This document shows, one piece after another, positions 51,765 to 59,912 of a DNA stretch of 59,912 bases. The translations under genes were made by a program, and so were the position numbers. Every line of letters begins with the position of its first letter. Positions within the stretch are counted from its first letter, which is position 1. The stretch is from Knufia peltigerae. Taxonomy: Eukaryota > Ascomycota > Eurotiomycetes > Chaetothyriales > Trichomeriaceae. Below the pieces are notes generated by a model. It ran no database searches, was not told the origin of the DNA, and saw only the letters and a program-made list of their open reading frames with translations. The stretch lies in NCBI GenBank assembly GCA_030247855.1, contig JAPDRN010000181.1, positions 1 to 59,912 on the forward strand, read 5' to 3'.

Positions 51765-54326
51765 CTATACAGTCCTTTGACCAGTCCCGTCAATTCCCAG
51801 TCCCACCTCCTTTCCCACTACAGCCGCAAGCCCACCAAACCCTTCTTTCTTGAGCCTCTCAATCAGTACAAGGCTCTTTTCACGTCTCTTTGTTTTGATC
51901 TTGGCTTCGAGCTCGGCCACTTCTGTGGCAAGCATCTTCCTGCTGTCCTCCAGGTTCAAAGCAATGAATTCTTCTTCATACTTTTTCAAGTTACGAAGCT
52001 GTGTCTCCAATTCGACAATCGACGCATCCAGAGCTGCGGTCGGAGCCTTGATGTCGTTTGGTGGCATGGGCTTTGTTGGTGATGTTGGCGGAGCAGTGCT
52101 TGGGGTGCTCATCATACCACTCGAGTTATGGCGTGGTACAAACATGCCATTCTGTGCAGTGTGTCCAAGCATTGGCGGGAGTATGTGGTTCTGCACATGT
52201 TGAAAATTGCTGGGTACGCGCCCACCGTTGACAGCAGTAGAAGCCAAGGAAGCAATTCCCGGAGACGTGCTGACTCTTGCATGTCTCTCATCCGTAGGGC
52301 TTGCCATGAAATCATGCCCGTCGGCAAAAGTCTTCAAGCTCGGGAGCAGTGTGGGCAAATTGCCATTGATGTTGCCAAAAGCATCCAAAACAAGCTCGGA
52401 GCTTTCCCTCGAAAGAACCAATCTCGACTGGTTCGAAAAATCTGGCTCGGGAGTCGGTAGCTCGATCTTCCTCAAGGGTGTTTCTGGAGCACTGTCACCG
52501 GTCGCAGATATCGTTCGCTTCCTGCCACTGATCTGGGTCATCCCTGGCAAAGACGTGTTCCCGCTCCCACCAGGATTACTTTCCCTTCGACCCCGTTTCT
52601 GGTCGAAAACATTGTCTGCAAATCCCATCACCTTTCCTCTGGTGTCGCAAGCCTTGACTCGCCGTTTGCTTGCTGGCTTCTCGCTCTTGACGTAAGCCGT
52701 CGTGAAGTGACAGCAACGACAATTACACGTCTCTTCACACTTCGGACAGATCCACATACCCTTATGTCGCAACACATCAGGGGGATACTGATCAAAGTGT
52801 CGGAAAAGACCTCGATAGCAGAAGAAGGCAGTACACTTGTCGCAACGACGACCCTTCCATTCTTGGTGATCAATACGGCACAGATGGCAGAGTTTGGCAG
52901 AGGTTGTACTCTTGGCCCGCATAAGATCATTGACGGCGGTACCAAGTGTCTTACAACGATCCAACTCCCGGGGTGCCTCAGGCTGGAACCCCAAAATCTC
53001 TCTAGCTCTGTTGAGGACTCTTGTACACTGGTCGGTTTGAACAAGCTCTGCCCAAGCATATGACTGAGCATGCTCACACGACCGACCATTCACGTAGCAC
53101 AGCAAGCAGAGATCAAAATCAGTGCATACTGTGCAGCGAACGTGGCGATTCCAAATGGCAGTGGAGCAAAAGTTGCAGGTTGCGATAGTACCAGCAGGCA
53201 TGGGTACTAAGCTGATAGGGGTGGCAGGCTCAGACTCGATAGATTCGTCATGGACCATTTGCCTGAACAAACGCGAAAGCAGAGGCAGGTCTGGTGGAAG
53301 TGGCAATGAGGCATTGGTAATACTTTGGTTGTCCTGAAGCAGCGAGAGCATAGCGCACGCGAGTGACAGATTGGTACGAGCAACATCGGGATGGCATAGA
53401 CGGTTGAATGGTACCTGCACACATTGAAATCCGACTTCGAGAGATAAAGGATGGAGAATGTTCCAAACGAGTTTTGCTGAAAGAGTAGAAGGATTCCAGA
53501 CTTGATGTGCCGTGGCCGGTGGAAAGACAACGAGGTCTCCTACACGCTGATCATAGACATATAGTGGGAAGTCGGCCTCGACGAGTTCGTCAGAACCCAC
53601 ATTCAACCAATCGAGGTGTGGCGAAGCTCCTCTCGATGAGATGAAGGCATCGTACTTCTTCTGGGAATCGAAGTCGGTTCCGATGCAGACGACTGGGCGA
53701 TCATCCGACTCGACCAGCAGATTAAGGGCGACGGTGCTTGAAAAGCATCGATGGAAGCCTGAGCTACTCCCCTCACTGCCGACATAGGCCATCATGACTT
53801 CACTTCGAGCGCACTGAGGAAGCCACTGGAAGAGATCCAGTCGACCACCCCACTGGACCTCGGTGGGAAGGAGTCTGCGACACTGTTCCAGCCATTCTGG
53901 CGGACATTGGAGATCTCGAGCATATAGATTTTGAAACTCGGGAAAGGACTGTCTCGCACTGTCTGCAAACTTCTTGAGGGTGAAGGAAAGATCTCGTCCT
54001 GTACTGCAGTTGCGCACGGGTATGTTCTTTTTCGTGCTCAGTTCAATCAGTCTCTCGATGCCAAAGGCAGACTGATGTCCACTCCGAGAGTCCGCACCCG
54101 GCCAGGTATCAAGCTTCTCGAAGTCGGCAATGACGAAAGGCTTGCCAACTTGCAGCCGTCTCGTCAGCCATTCCGAGAAGGGGAGCCTATTGCCAGCATG
54201 GTCTTTCTCGTCCAATAGAGACAGAATACTAAATCTTGGGAACTCGACAAAAGGTTTACCGAGACGGAGAAGTTGTTGGGAAGAGGTGTCGGGAGGTACG
54301 GTCGCGGAGGGAGTCTGTGGAATCAT
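51765..54326 (-). CDS. JmjC-domain chromatin protein with ZZ and 4CXXC_R1 zinc fingers
   Basis: Intronless, 853 residues. A cupin/JmjC-type domain spans about 30-330, with 'SGFHRCFSSTVALNLLVES' and 'VFPPATAHQVWNPSTLSAKL'. The first iron ligands, normally H-x-D/E, read His192-Arg-Cys194; the distal His274 is present. So one iron ligand is missing and demethylase activity is doubtful. A ZZ-like finger starts at Cys384 ('CNFCSTAIWN...CTVCTDFDLCLLC'). A 4CXXC_R1-type finger follows at about 480-580 ('CHLCR', 'CDKC', 'CPKCEETCNCRCC'). A Ser/Pro-rich part and a coiled coil near the C-terminus ('ELETQLRNLKKYEEEF', 'EVAELEAKIKTKRREK') complete it. It is probably nuclear, binding chromatin and partner proteins. 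Confidence 0.9.
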   Translation of the reverse strand: MIPQTPSATVPPDTSSQQLLRLGKPFVEFPRFSILSLLDEKDHAGNRLPFSEWLTRRLQVGKPFVIADFEKLDTWPGADSRSGHQSAFGIERLIELSTKKNIPVRNCSTGRDLSFTLKKFADSARQSFPEFQNLYARDLQCPPEWLEQCRRLLPTEVQWGGRLDLFQWLPQCARSEVMMAYVGSEGSSSGFHRCFSSTVALNLLVESDDRPVVCIGTDFDSQKKYDAFISSRGASPHLDWLNVGSDELVEADFPLYVYDQRVGDLVVFPPATAHQVWNPSTLSAKLVWNILHPLSLEVGFQCVQVPFNRLCHPDVARTNLSLACAMLSLLQDNQSITNASLPLPPDLPLLSRLFRQMVHDESIESEPATPISLVPMPAGTIATCNFCSTAIWNRHVRCTVCTDFDLCLLCYVNGRSCEHAQSYAWAELVQTDQCTRVLNRAREILGFQPEAPRELDRCKTLGTAVNDLMRAKSTTSAKLCHLCRIDHQEWKGRRCDKCTAFFCYRGLFRHFDQYPPDVLRHKGMWICPKCEETCNCRCCHFTTAYVKSEKPASKRRVKACDTRGKVMGFADNVFDQKRGRRESNPGGSGNTSLPGMTQISGRKRTISATGDSAPETPLRKIELPTPEPDFSNQSRLVLSRESSELVLDAFGNINGNLPTLLPSLKTFADGHDFMASPTDERHARVSTSPGIASLASTAVNGGRVPSNFQHVQNHILPPMLGHTAQNGMFVPRHNSSGMMSTPSTAPPTSPTKPMPPNDIKAPTAALDASIVELETQLRNLKKYEEEFIALNLEDSRKMLATEVAELEAKIKTKRREKSLVLIERLKKEGFGGLAAVVGKEVGLGIDGTGQRTV

Positions 54327-55323
54327 GGTGTGTGTGAGGCGCGATCAAACACCATCTTGAAGGGGAGGTCTGTTGTGAAAGTGAAAGAGGGCACCGGGGG
54401 AGACGACTCAAATATCGCGTTGAGTAAGTTCCGAGGAAATGTTGATAGATCGCATGCGAACCCTGGAATCTGGGATCGAAAAAGACGGCTTGGAATACGA
54501 GGAGCCGGGGAGGTCGCGCAAAGCAGCCACGGCATCGAGTGCAACTCTAGCAACAAGGGGAGGAACGTGGAGAAGACATTGAAAAGATCCTGGTGTTGTC
54601 CAAACAGAAGGAAGTGATTGGATTGAGAAGACGAGTCGGCATGAAAGAGAAAATTGAGGAGTCGCTGGTGGTCTGGATTGGGCGCTGCATGACATTATTG
54701 CGGGGGAAAGAACAAAAAGACTTGCACTTGCCTAAAGTTCGGCAACCTGTCGGGAAGCTGGGAAGCGTCCAACTAAAGGAGTGTCTAGTTACTCTTTTTA
54801 CTCGTACCTAGGCATGCACTTTAGGCATCTCGGAGGGCCACTAAAATACTGCCACAGAGCCCCATCCACACCACGAAAAAGTCGATTTGTTTTGACAGAT
54901 TGACGGATACATGAATTGGATGGTCGGTTGGACAGATGATCGAATCAATCATGGCGACTAGCATCTTGAACATGCTCGTACACAATAAATTAACCATGTT
55001 TTTACTCACAAGTTCAGCACGATGTGAGGAACAATTGAAGCACCAAGGCTCATGCTCCGGAGTTATCTAGGTAACCTTCTGTCCTTCAACAAAAATCAAC
55101 GACAGATCACTCTATCACATGCTATTCTACCGCAATAATGCCGATGATGGATGGCTGCTGAATGTATGTACTCCATACTGTACGGAGTACATGGGTGAAC
55201 AACTTCCTTCATACCAAAGTATACCTCCTGTCACTTTGCTGTAGGGCCTCCGATCCTAGCTCGATTACTGCACCCTTTGCGATGCGAGGCCCCTTGGAGC
55301 ATTGTCGACACAGTTCATGGTGC
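54327..55323. other. intergenic, 1.0 kb
   Basis: Promoter of the JmjC gene and 3' flank of the dehydratase gene. Contains 'actgtacggagtacatg' at 55176-55192. No gene recognised. Confidence 0.5.
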
Positions 55324-56436
55324 TCATGACCAATCACTGATGGTTCCTTTCATGCAAGTAGTCCCGTCGTTGCTGACAACATTGACATCGGCAACCTTCT
55401 GACGAACTGCGTCTTCGTCCATCATGACACGGTATGCTTCCCCTGCATACACTGGGCTGGTAGCTCGATACTCGATCTTCTCGGGAAAGAAGATGCCGTC
55501 GCCGTCCTGGGAGGGAGCTTTGGCATCTCTCCAATGATCCAGCATGGCCATCAGATTCATGGGACCGTGGACCACCACATTTCTGTGTCCTTCGACATCC
55601 CTCGCCCATGGCTTGTCGTAGTGGATTCGGTGGGCGTTGAACGTCAATGCAGAAAACCTAAACAGCATCGCCTCATCCCGGTTGTATTCCCGGACAACCT
55701 TTCCCGTGGCCGCTTGCTCTAGTTCCGACACTGACAACTCGGCAGGCTTCGGAACGGTGGTTGCTGGCTTTGTCGGGTCCAAGGCGGTCCTGAACACCCA
55801 ATTTCGTCGGTCCAGCACACAGAGCTCGTCCTTGCTGTTGCGGAACTCCTTTTCGACCCGGACGACCAACATGTCTTCTCCCGTCTTGCCAATCACTTTT
55901 GGTTCGCAACTCAACACCTTGGTGGTCTCGGTGGCCATTTCCCCTACCCTGAGCAAGGCTTGTGTGCTCGCATTGTTGGGGTTTGCTCCGACCCAGTGAC
56001 AAGATCCACCAGCCCACATGCGCCGCGTGAAGGGGGCGTCGGGATTGAATGATGCGTCCGTACCGTCAAGTCCTAGCCTTCCCGGTAGCTGGGCTGGGGT
56101 GAAGTATACGAGGTGGTAATAAGGTGGGATAGGTGTGCCTGAGAGTGGTTCTTTGTCTTCCAAGTCGTGACCGCTCGAACTGTTTGAGCTAGACCACAGA
56201 TGCGGCCTGTCTAGGGTGAGGGAGAAGAGTCGTAGCTGGTTCGCATCTAAAAGCTGGGATCGGACAAAGGTTTGCCCCTGGGAGAATTTGTTCAAGAATG
56301 CTTCCGATATTGATTTTGCATTGTTGGCTCCCATACTACGATTTGACGAGGTAAACTTTCGCCGGCAAAGCAACCGTGATACTGGTGTGCTGGTTGACTT
56401 TGTCCAGCGAGGGCACACCGCTCGTAAGACAGCCAT
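55324..56436 (-). CDS. mitochondrial 3-hydroxyacyl-thioester dehydratase (HTD2-type)
   Basis: Dehydrates 3-hydroxyacyl-ACP in mitochondrial type II fatty-acid synthesis. Intronless, 370 residues from the ATG at 56436; the frame upstream starts only with a TTG. The N-terminus 'MAVLRAVCPRWTKSTSTPVS' followed by 'RLLCRRKFTSSNRS' is Arg/Ser-rich and nearly free of acidic residues, a good mitochondrial presequence. Double hot-dog architecture: the first half carries 'MWAGGSCHWVG', and the second half has the catalytic-type block 'LFRFSALTFNAHRIHYDKPW' and 'NVVVHGPMNLMAML'. Length fits fungal Htd2-like proteins. A related peroxisomal or CoA-linked dehydratase is possible, but no C-terminal peroxisome signal is seen (it ends 'TISDWS'). 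Confidence 0.9.
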   Translation of the reverse strand: MAVLRAVCPRWTKSTSTPVSRLLCRRKFTSSNRSMGANNAKSISEAFLNKFSQGQTFVRSQLLDANQLRLFSLTLDRPHLWSSSNSSSGHDLEDKEPLSGTPIPPYYHLVYFTPAQLPGRLGLDGTDASFNPDAPFTRRMWAGGSCHWVGANPNNASTQALLRVGEMATETTKVLSCEPKVIGKTGEDMLVVRVEKEFRNSKDELCVLDRRNWVFRTALDPTKPATTVPKPAELSVSELEQAATGKVVREYNRDEAMLFRFSALTFNAHRIHYDKPWARDVEGHRNVVVHGPMNLMAMLDHWRDAKAPSQDGDGIFFPEKIEYRATSPVYAGEAYRVMMDEDAVRQKVADVNVVSNDGTTCMKGTISDWS

Positions 56437-56710
56437 CTTGTCGTTGGGTGTGAACGGTAGCCCAGCCAAATATATGGCTTAATTACTGTGAAAGTGCTCG
56501 TAAAAGGTATAACGAATTCAAAGAAGTGCGTTCTCAAACACCAGACACCGCAACAAGTTGACTTGCCGTTCCTCGAGATCCCCGGGAGCTCGAATGCGAA
56601 TCGAGACTTAAGTAAGAAGTGGCTCTTACCGAGTAATTTCCCCGCATACACCGGCTGCCCGATACCGGAATCGCATTGCTTCTATCATATGGTCGTTTTC
56701 GAGATTAACA

Positions 56711-56733
56711 TTCCGAGATGATCCATCTCGGAA
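56711..56733. repeat. perfect inverted repeat, 10-bp arms
   Basis: TTCCGAGATG and CATCTCGGAA flank a 3-nt loop (ATC), and an A-run follows. It lies about 275 bp upstream of the HTD2-type start codon. Confidence 0.85.
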
Positions 56734-56847
56734 AAATGAGGTATTTTCTGTCTATCTTATCTACAGTACATCACTGCGTGTCTAGAGGCTAGAAGTAATA
56801 ACGCATTGCGAGTATCGATTCTGGTAATATGGTGCTTGCAGGTTGAT

Positions 56848-56862
56848 CCGGCAATTTGCCGG
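56848..56862. repeat. short palindrome, 7-bp arms
   Basis: CCGGCAA-T-TTGCCGG, an odd-length palindrome in non-coding DNA. Confidence 0.8.
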
Positions 56863-57653
56863 TCAGGCTCCCTTGAAGGAGTTCTGCCATCTCCTTAGCT
56901 AGATACGGAGTACCCTTGGTGTGTATGTAGGAGATTACATTGTCACAGGAGTTAAGTTATCTGTCCTGCTTATTGGATAGAAATCGGACTGTCAAACTGC
57001 AACCTGGAAAACCACAGGTGGTGCTGGCCCAGGCTACAAAAATGACGAGGCTGTCGAGGGATTGGTGGCATGCTGAGCATTTACCACTCAGCCAATCAAT
57101 CGTCGATTTGCTCATGTCCCGGGAATTTCCCTATTCGGGGCAGTAGTTCTCCAACCCCCTCACGATTGTTTCGAAAGCACTGCCACTTTCGCGCATCAGT
57201 GACATCGTATGAACAAACCCAAAGTAACAACAATGAATGTTGATTAAACCAAGCCAACACGAATTCAAAGATGTAGGGAGCTACGCTATGATACATTATT
57301 TATTACAACAAAATCCTTGTTGCAATAATATAGCTATTGGGCAAACACTCTGACTAACAGCGAAAGAAGAGAAAGTTCCACCCACGATGTCATCTGGCTT
57401 TCGCAACCGAGTAGAACCATGAACACCACGATAGAAGGTGGGTTGAACGAACGCCGCCTATGAGAGGGGCTTCATTACGATCAATGCGGGGTATATTATT
57501 TGCAACTTCAAATCTGAGATGGGAATGCGACTGGACAATTATCTGACAGCATGAACCTCTCAGCACTTCCAACTGGGCGAGCATTCCAGATTCACCGATG
57601 CAACACCACACTCACCACGACATGTTTGCCTAGTGCTGTCAAAGGCACATTAT

Positions 57654-57976
57654 TCACTTCTGGCAAGCATCCTCTAACTCTAACAAAATTGTATCGACTT
57701 CTGCGATGACCGATGCCGCCCGCTTCGACCTGGTCTGTTGGGGGTGCCATGGATCCTTCTCGGCTGACAACTTGAGGAATGCTTCTAACGTGACGGATGG
57801 CTTCTTCCCTGCACCAGGTCAGCGTCAATGGCAAACAAGCCGTCATAATGGAGACAAACTACGCGCCCTTGCGTCCGGCCTCTGCGATGTTTCACGACCC
57901 TAGCAAAAACATCAGTATAAACTATATCGACGCCGCTCGCACAGCTTACAGAGCCTGCGTTGTTGCTTGGAGCCAT
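57654..57976 (-). CDS. small three-exon gene, 72-aa basic protein of unknown function
   Basis: Exons 57950-57976, 57863-57899 and 57654-57808. Intron 1 (50 nt) has GTAAGC, a 'TACTGAT' branch and GCTAG; intron 2 (54 nt) has GTAGTT, 'GCTGAC' and GTGCAG. Both restore frame exactly. The protein starts 'MAPSNNAGSGRETSQRPDAR', and its last exon codes a compact, protein-like stretch: 'KKPSVTLEAFLKLSAEKDPW', then 'SKRAASVIAEVDTILLELED' and a short end 'ACQK'. The second half is predicted helical. No single frame is long enough to suggest it. Function unknown. It lies between the HTD2-type gene and the last NmrA-like gene, all on the minus strand. Confidence 0.6.
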
Positions 57977-58809
57977 AGTGATGGCACAGAAACAATGGGA
58001 AGACGGTGCAGAAGCAGATTGAGGATACAGACAGAGAGAATGCTCGTGGAAACAGTTTGAACAAGAGAGCGGGCTGGGCAGTATTGAGAGACAAAAAGAA
58101 AACCCTCTGGGTCGGGGGACGATGGCCATTATAAGGGAAACAGAGCCCAACTGATGGTCGCCATATCCTGGTGAGTCGGAACGGGTTAGATGCCCGTAAG
58201 GCAGAAGGCTTGTCGACGACTGGCTCATGGGCTGAGGGCAATAACCCGGCACATCGTACATTGCATGAAGCCTTGAGTGTGAGTACTGAGAGACTAAACC
58301 CGACGAGGCAACTCAGCGTACCAAAAGGGGGTCCTTCTACGTCTTTGAAAAATGCAATCAAAAGCTGGGCCGGTGGGTTTGTCAGTAGAGAAAACCCTCG
58401 AGGAACACACGACGTCTGTACGGACCTACACCTGCCAGATTCAACTAGCTGTTTCGCCCGCCTGAGGACGACAGGTACTTGGGAAAGAAAACCTAGAAGG
58501 TTGAATGATTGGGGCTGCCGAATCTGGTTACGTCTCGATATTTATTTACCTTCCCGGGATGGCGCACTATCATCAGTAAGGCAATTCGGGACTCTTTGTC
58601 GCTCAAAAGGAACACGACAGTCAAAGCCTTCATACCAGTGGGGTTGGAAAGCTCCGACAACCACACCTTGAACGTGCATGGCCTACAAAGAATCAGTCAT
58701 CCAGCCTGACCCTCAAGATCACAATCACCTAAATTCTGCCTACGATTGGCGCGAAGATTAGGCAAGACGTCAACGCCAAACAGCTCTTCCGCCCGTGTTG
58801 TTTGTCTAT
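57977..58809. other. intergenic, 0.83 kb
   Basis: Promoter of the small gene and 3' flank of the NmrA-like gene. Open frames here are short and unconvincing. Confidence 0.45.
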
Positions 58810-59806
58810 TTAGAGCGTCAAATGAGGATAAGGTCTCTTCACTTCACCAGCCAGGAGCTTCTTCACAAAGTCCGCAAAATTCATCCATTCGAAATCCGGG
58901 TACAATTCACGCCCATTGATGTATCCCAAGTACTCTGCATTTTCCGGAGTATTGTCTGCCCTCACGTACTTTGTGTTGCAGTACTGAGCATGTGCGAGGA
59001 GGTACATGTTCTGCACATTCGACGGATCTTCGGCCAACTTCTTTTCCGCCGCAGTCAAGCTAGTTTGAACGTCCTCGGCCGATTTCTGCAACTCCACACA
59101 CAGGACATCAGTTTGGTGTTGAGAGCAAAACGGAGATACACAAATCAGACTGTTCACCAGGTACGAGCAGAATTTTTGTTCGACTTACCGCAACAAGGTC
59201 CAATTTCTCTCCAGACTTCTCGGCGACGATATCATTGATCTCGTTCTGACTGAGGACCGCACCGTACCCATACACCTTTTTGTTCAAGGTACGTTTGTCC
59301 TTGATGATTCGGACCGTGAAGCGACCCACGTCCTTCTTGGCCACGAGCATGTTCGGCGCCGTACCACCGGCGTAGACTTCATTGATGGGCAAGACGATGG
59401 CGGAGTCGATCTTGCCGCTCGGGACACGTGGAATACTCATCTCGTACCAGTACCCAACGTCGATGATGGTGTAGCCCAGTCGATGACGGAGGATCCGGTC
59501 GTGGCATTGCTCCTTGAGGTCGCGTATCTGCATGATACCTCCTCTCGCGGCGGGTGTGGCCCAGTTGCACGGCACGAAACGTTTGACTCCCGCTTTGGCC
59601 GCGGCGTCGATGAGCGGGTCCTGTTCGAACACGTTGGGGGCGAAGATGGAACTGATCACCGTCTCAATACCCCGGAGGAGACTGACGGTGTCTTCTATCG
59701 GGCCCGACAAGTCTCCCGTGACGACTTTGATGCCGCCGCCGCGGTCCCTGAGATCCTGAACTGCGGGTTTGTTCGCCGAGGCAGCGCGGATGAAACATGT
59801 GATTTC
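58810..59806 (-). CDS. NmrA-like NAD(P)-binding protein, 5' end outside the window
   Basis: Two exons in the window, 59189-59806 and 58810-59085, coding 297 residues; at least one more 5' exon is missing. The intron at 59086-59188 has GTAAGT, CTGAT and TTGCAG (a GAG six bases earlier is an alternative acceptor). Exon 59189-59806 begins after a clear acceptor (branch 'TACTAAC', end 'TCGCAG') and its donor lies beyond the window, so the glycine-rich Rossmann loop is not seen. Visible family blocks: 'EITCFIRAASANKPAVQDLR', 'GGGIKVVTGDLSGPIEDTVS', 'AKAGVKRFVPCNWATPAARG' and 'YTIIDVGYWYEMSIPRVPSG'. The Tyr/Lys arrangement of classical reductases is not evident. Likely a NAD(P)H-linked reductase or redox sensor. 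Related to but distinct from the gene at 13607. Confidence 0.9.
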
Positions 59807-59912
59807 CTGCGAAAAAGAGACATCGTCGTTAGTAGCTAGCCACTGAGGGTCAAGGTATGGAGATGCATAATCATCATCACTGTCCTCAAGATGACGTGTG
59901 TGTGTGTGTGTG
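59807..59912 (-). other. intron part of the NmrA-like gene, with GT microsatellite
   Basis: Continuing upstream on the minus strand, a branch point 'TACTAAC' and acceptor precede 59806, and no donor is seen before the window ends. The last 18 or so bases are a GT dinucleotide repeat. Confidence 0.65.

Larger units (their letters stand above)
56437..57653. other. intergenic, 1.2 kb, with two short perfect hairpins
   Basis: Promoter of the HTD2-type gene. Holds inverted repeats at 56711-56733 and 56848-56862 and a TACGGAGTA at 56904. No coding exon recognised. Confidence 0.5.

Overview
The window is nuclear DNA from a filamentous ascomycete (Pezizomycotina). The gene set is fungal: ADP1-type ABC transporter, IKS1-type kinase, Crh-type GH16 wall transglycosidase, GH79 enzyme, Kre9/Knh1-like and Ala/Ser-rich wall proteins, HTD2-type dehydratase and YAP1801/AP180-type adaptor. 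Introns are few and short (about 50-140 nt), with GT(A/G)NGN donors, CT(A/G)AC-like branch points and YAG acceptors. A placement in Eurotiomycetes is a guess from overall gene style. No prokaryotic operon, rRNA, recognisable tRNA, CRISPR array or intact transposon was seen. Gene spans below include introns; exon limits were read by hand from splice signals and reading frame.

Layout. 0-7 kb: four minus-strand loci: a small kinase-fold protein, an F-box fragment, mitochondrial aspartyl-tRNA synthetase (three exons) and a class I/II aminotransferase-fold protein whose PLP lysine is replaced by histidine. 7.8-11.1 kb: ADP1-like ABC transporter, divergent from the aminotransferase. 11.4-14.7 kb: a zinc-independent MDR reductase and an NmrA-like protein, both minus. 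16.6-21.4 kb: a membrane-anchored Crh-type GH16 enzyme, an unknown conserved protein with His and Thr tracts, and a divergent 220-aa conserved protein. 21.4-27.5 kb: a gene-poor 6-kb stretch with only weak candidates. 27.5-34.9 kb: GPI-anchored GH79 hydrolase, a CDF metal transporter and an IKS1-like kinase. 35.4-39.5 kb: a five-exon AP180/ANTH adaptor and a Ser-rich protein. 40.3-45.5 kb: a probable small basic protein and an intronless 1,377-aa ORF of unknown family. 46.7-49.5 kb: two cell-wall proteins. 49.8-56.4 kb: a conserved unknown protein, a JmjC/ZZ/4CXXC_R1 chromatin protein with a broken iron site, and a mitochondrial hot-dog dehydratase. 57.6-59.9 kb: a very small three-exon gene absent from any single long ORF, and a second NmrA-like gene cut by the window end.

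The genes look like a housekeeping and cell-surface neighbourhood. Several serve mitochondria (AspRS, HTD2) or the wall and membrane (ADP1, Crh, GH79, Kre9-like, AP180, CDF). I see no biosynthetic gene cluster. The points most worth a second look are the lysine-less aminotransferase, the JmjC protein with H-R-C in place of H-x-D, the hidden 72-aa gene, the dispersed TACGGAGTA mini-hairpin (over a dozen copies outside coding exons), and a 10-mer repeated three times in the promoter of the first NmrA-like gene. No clearly new multi-gene system was found.
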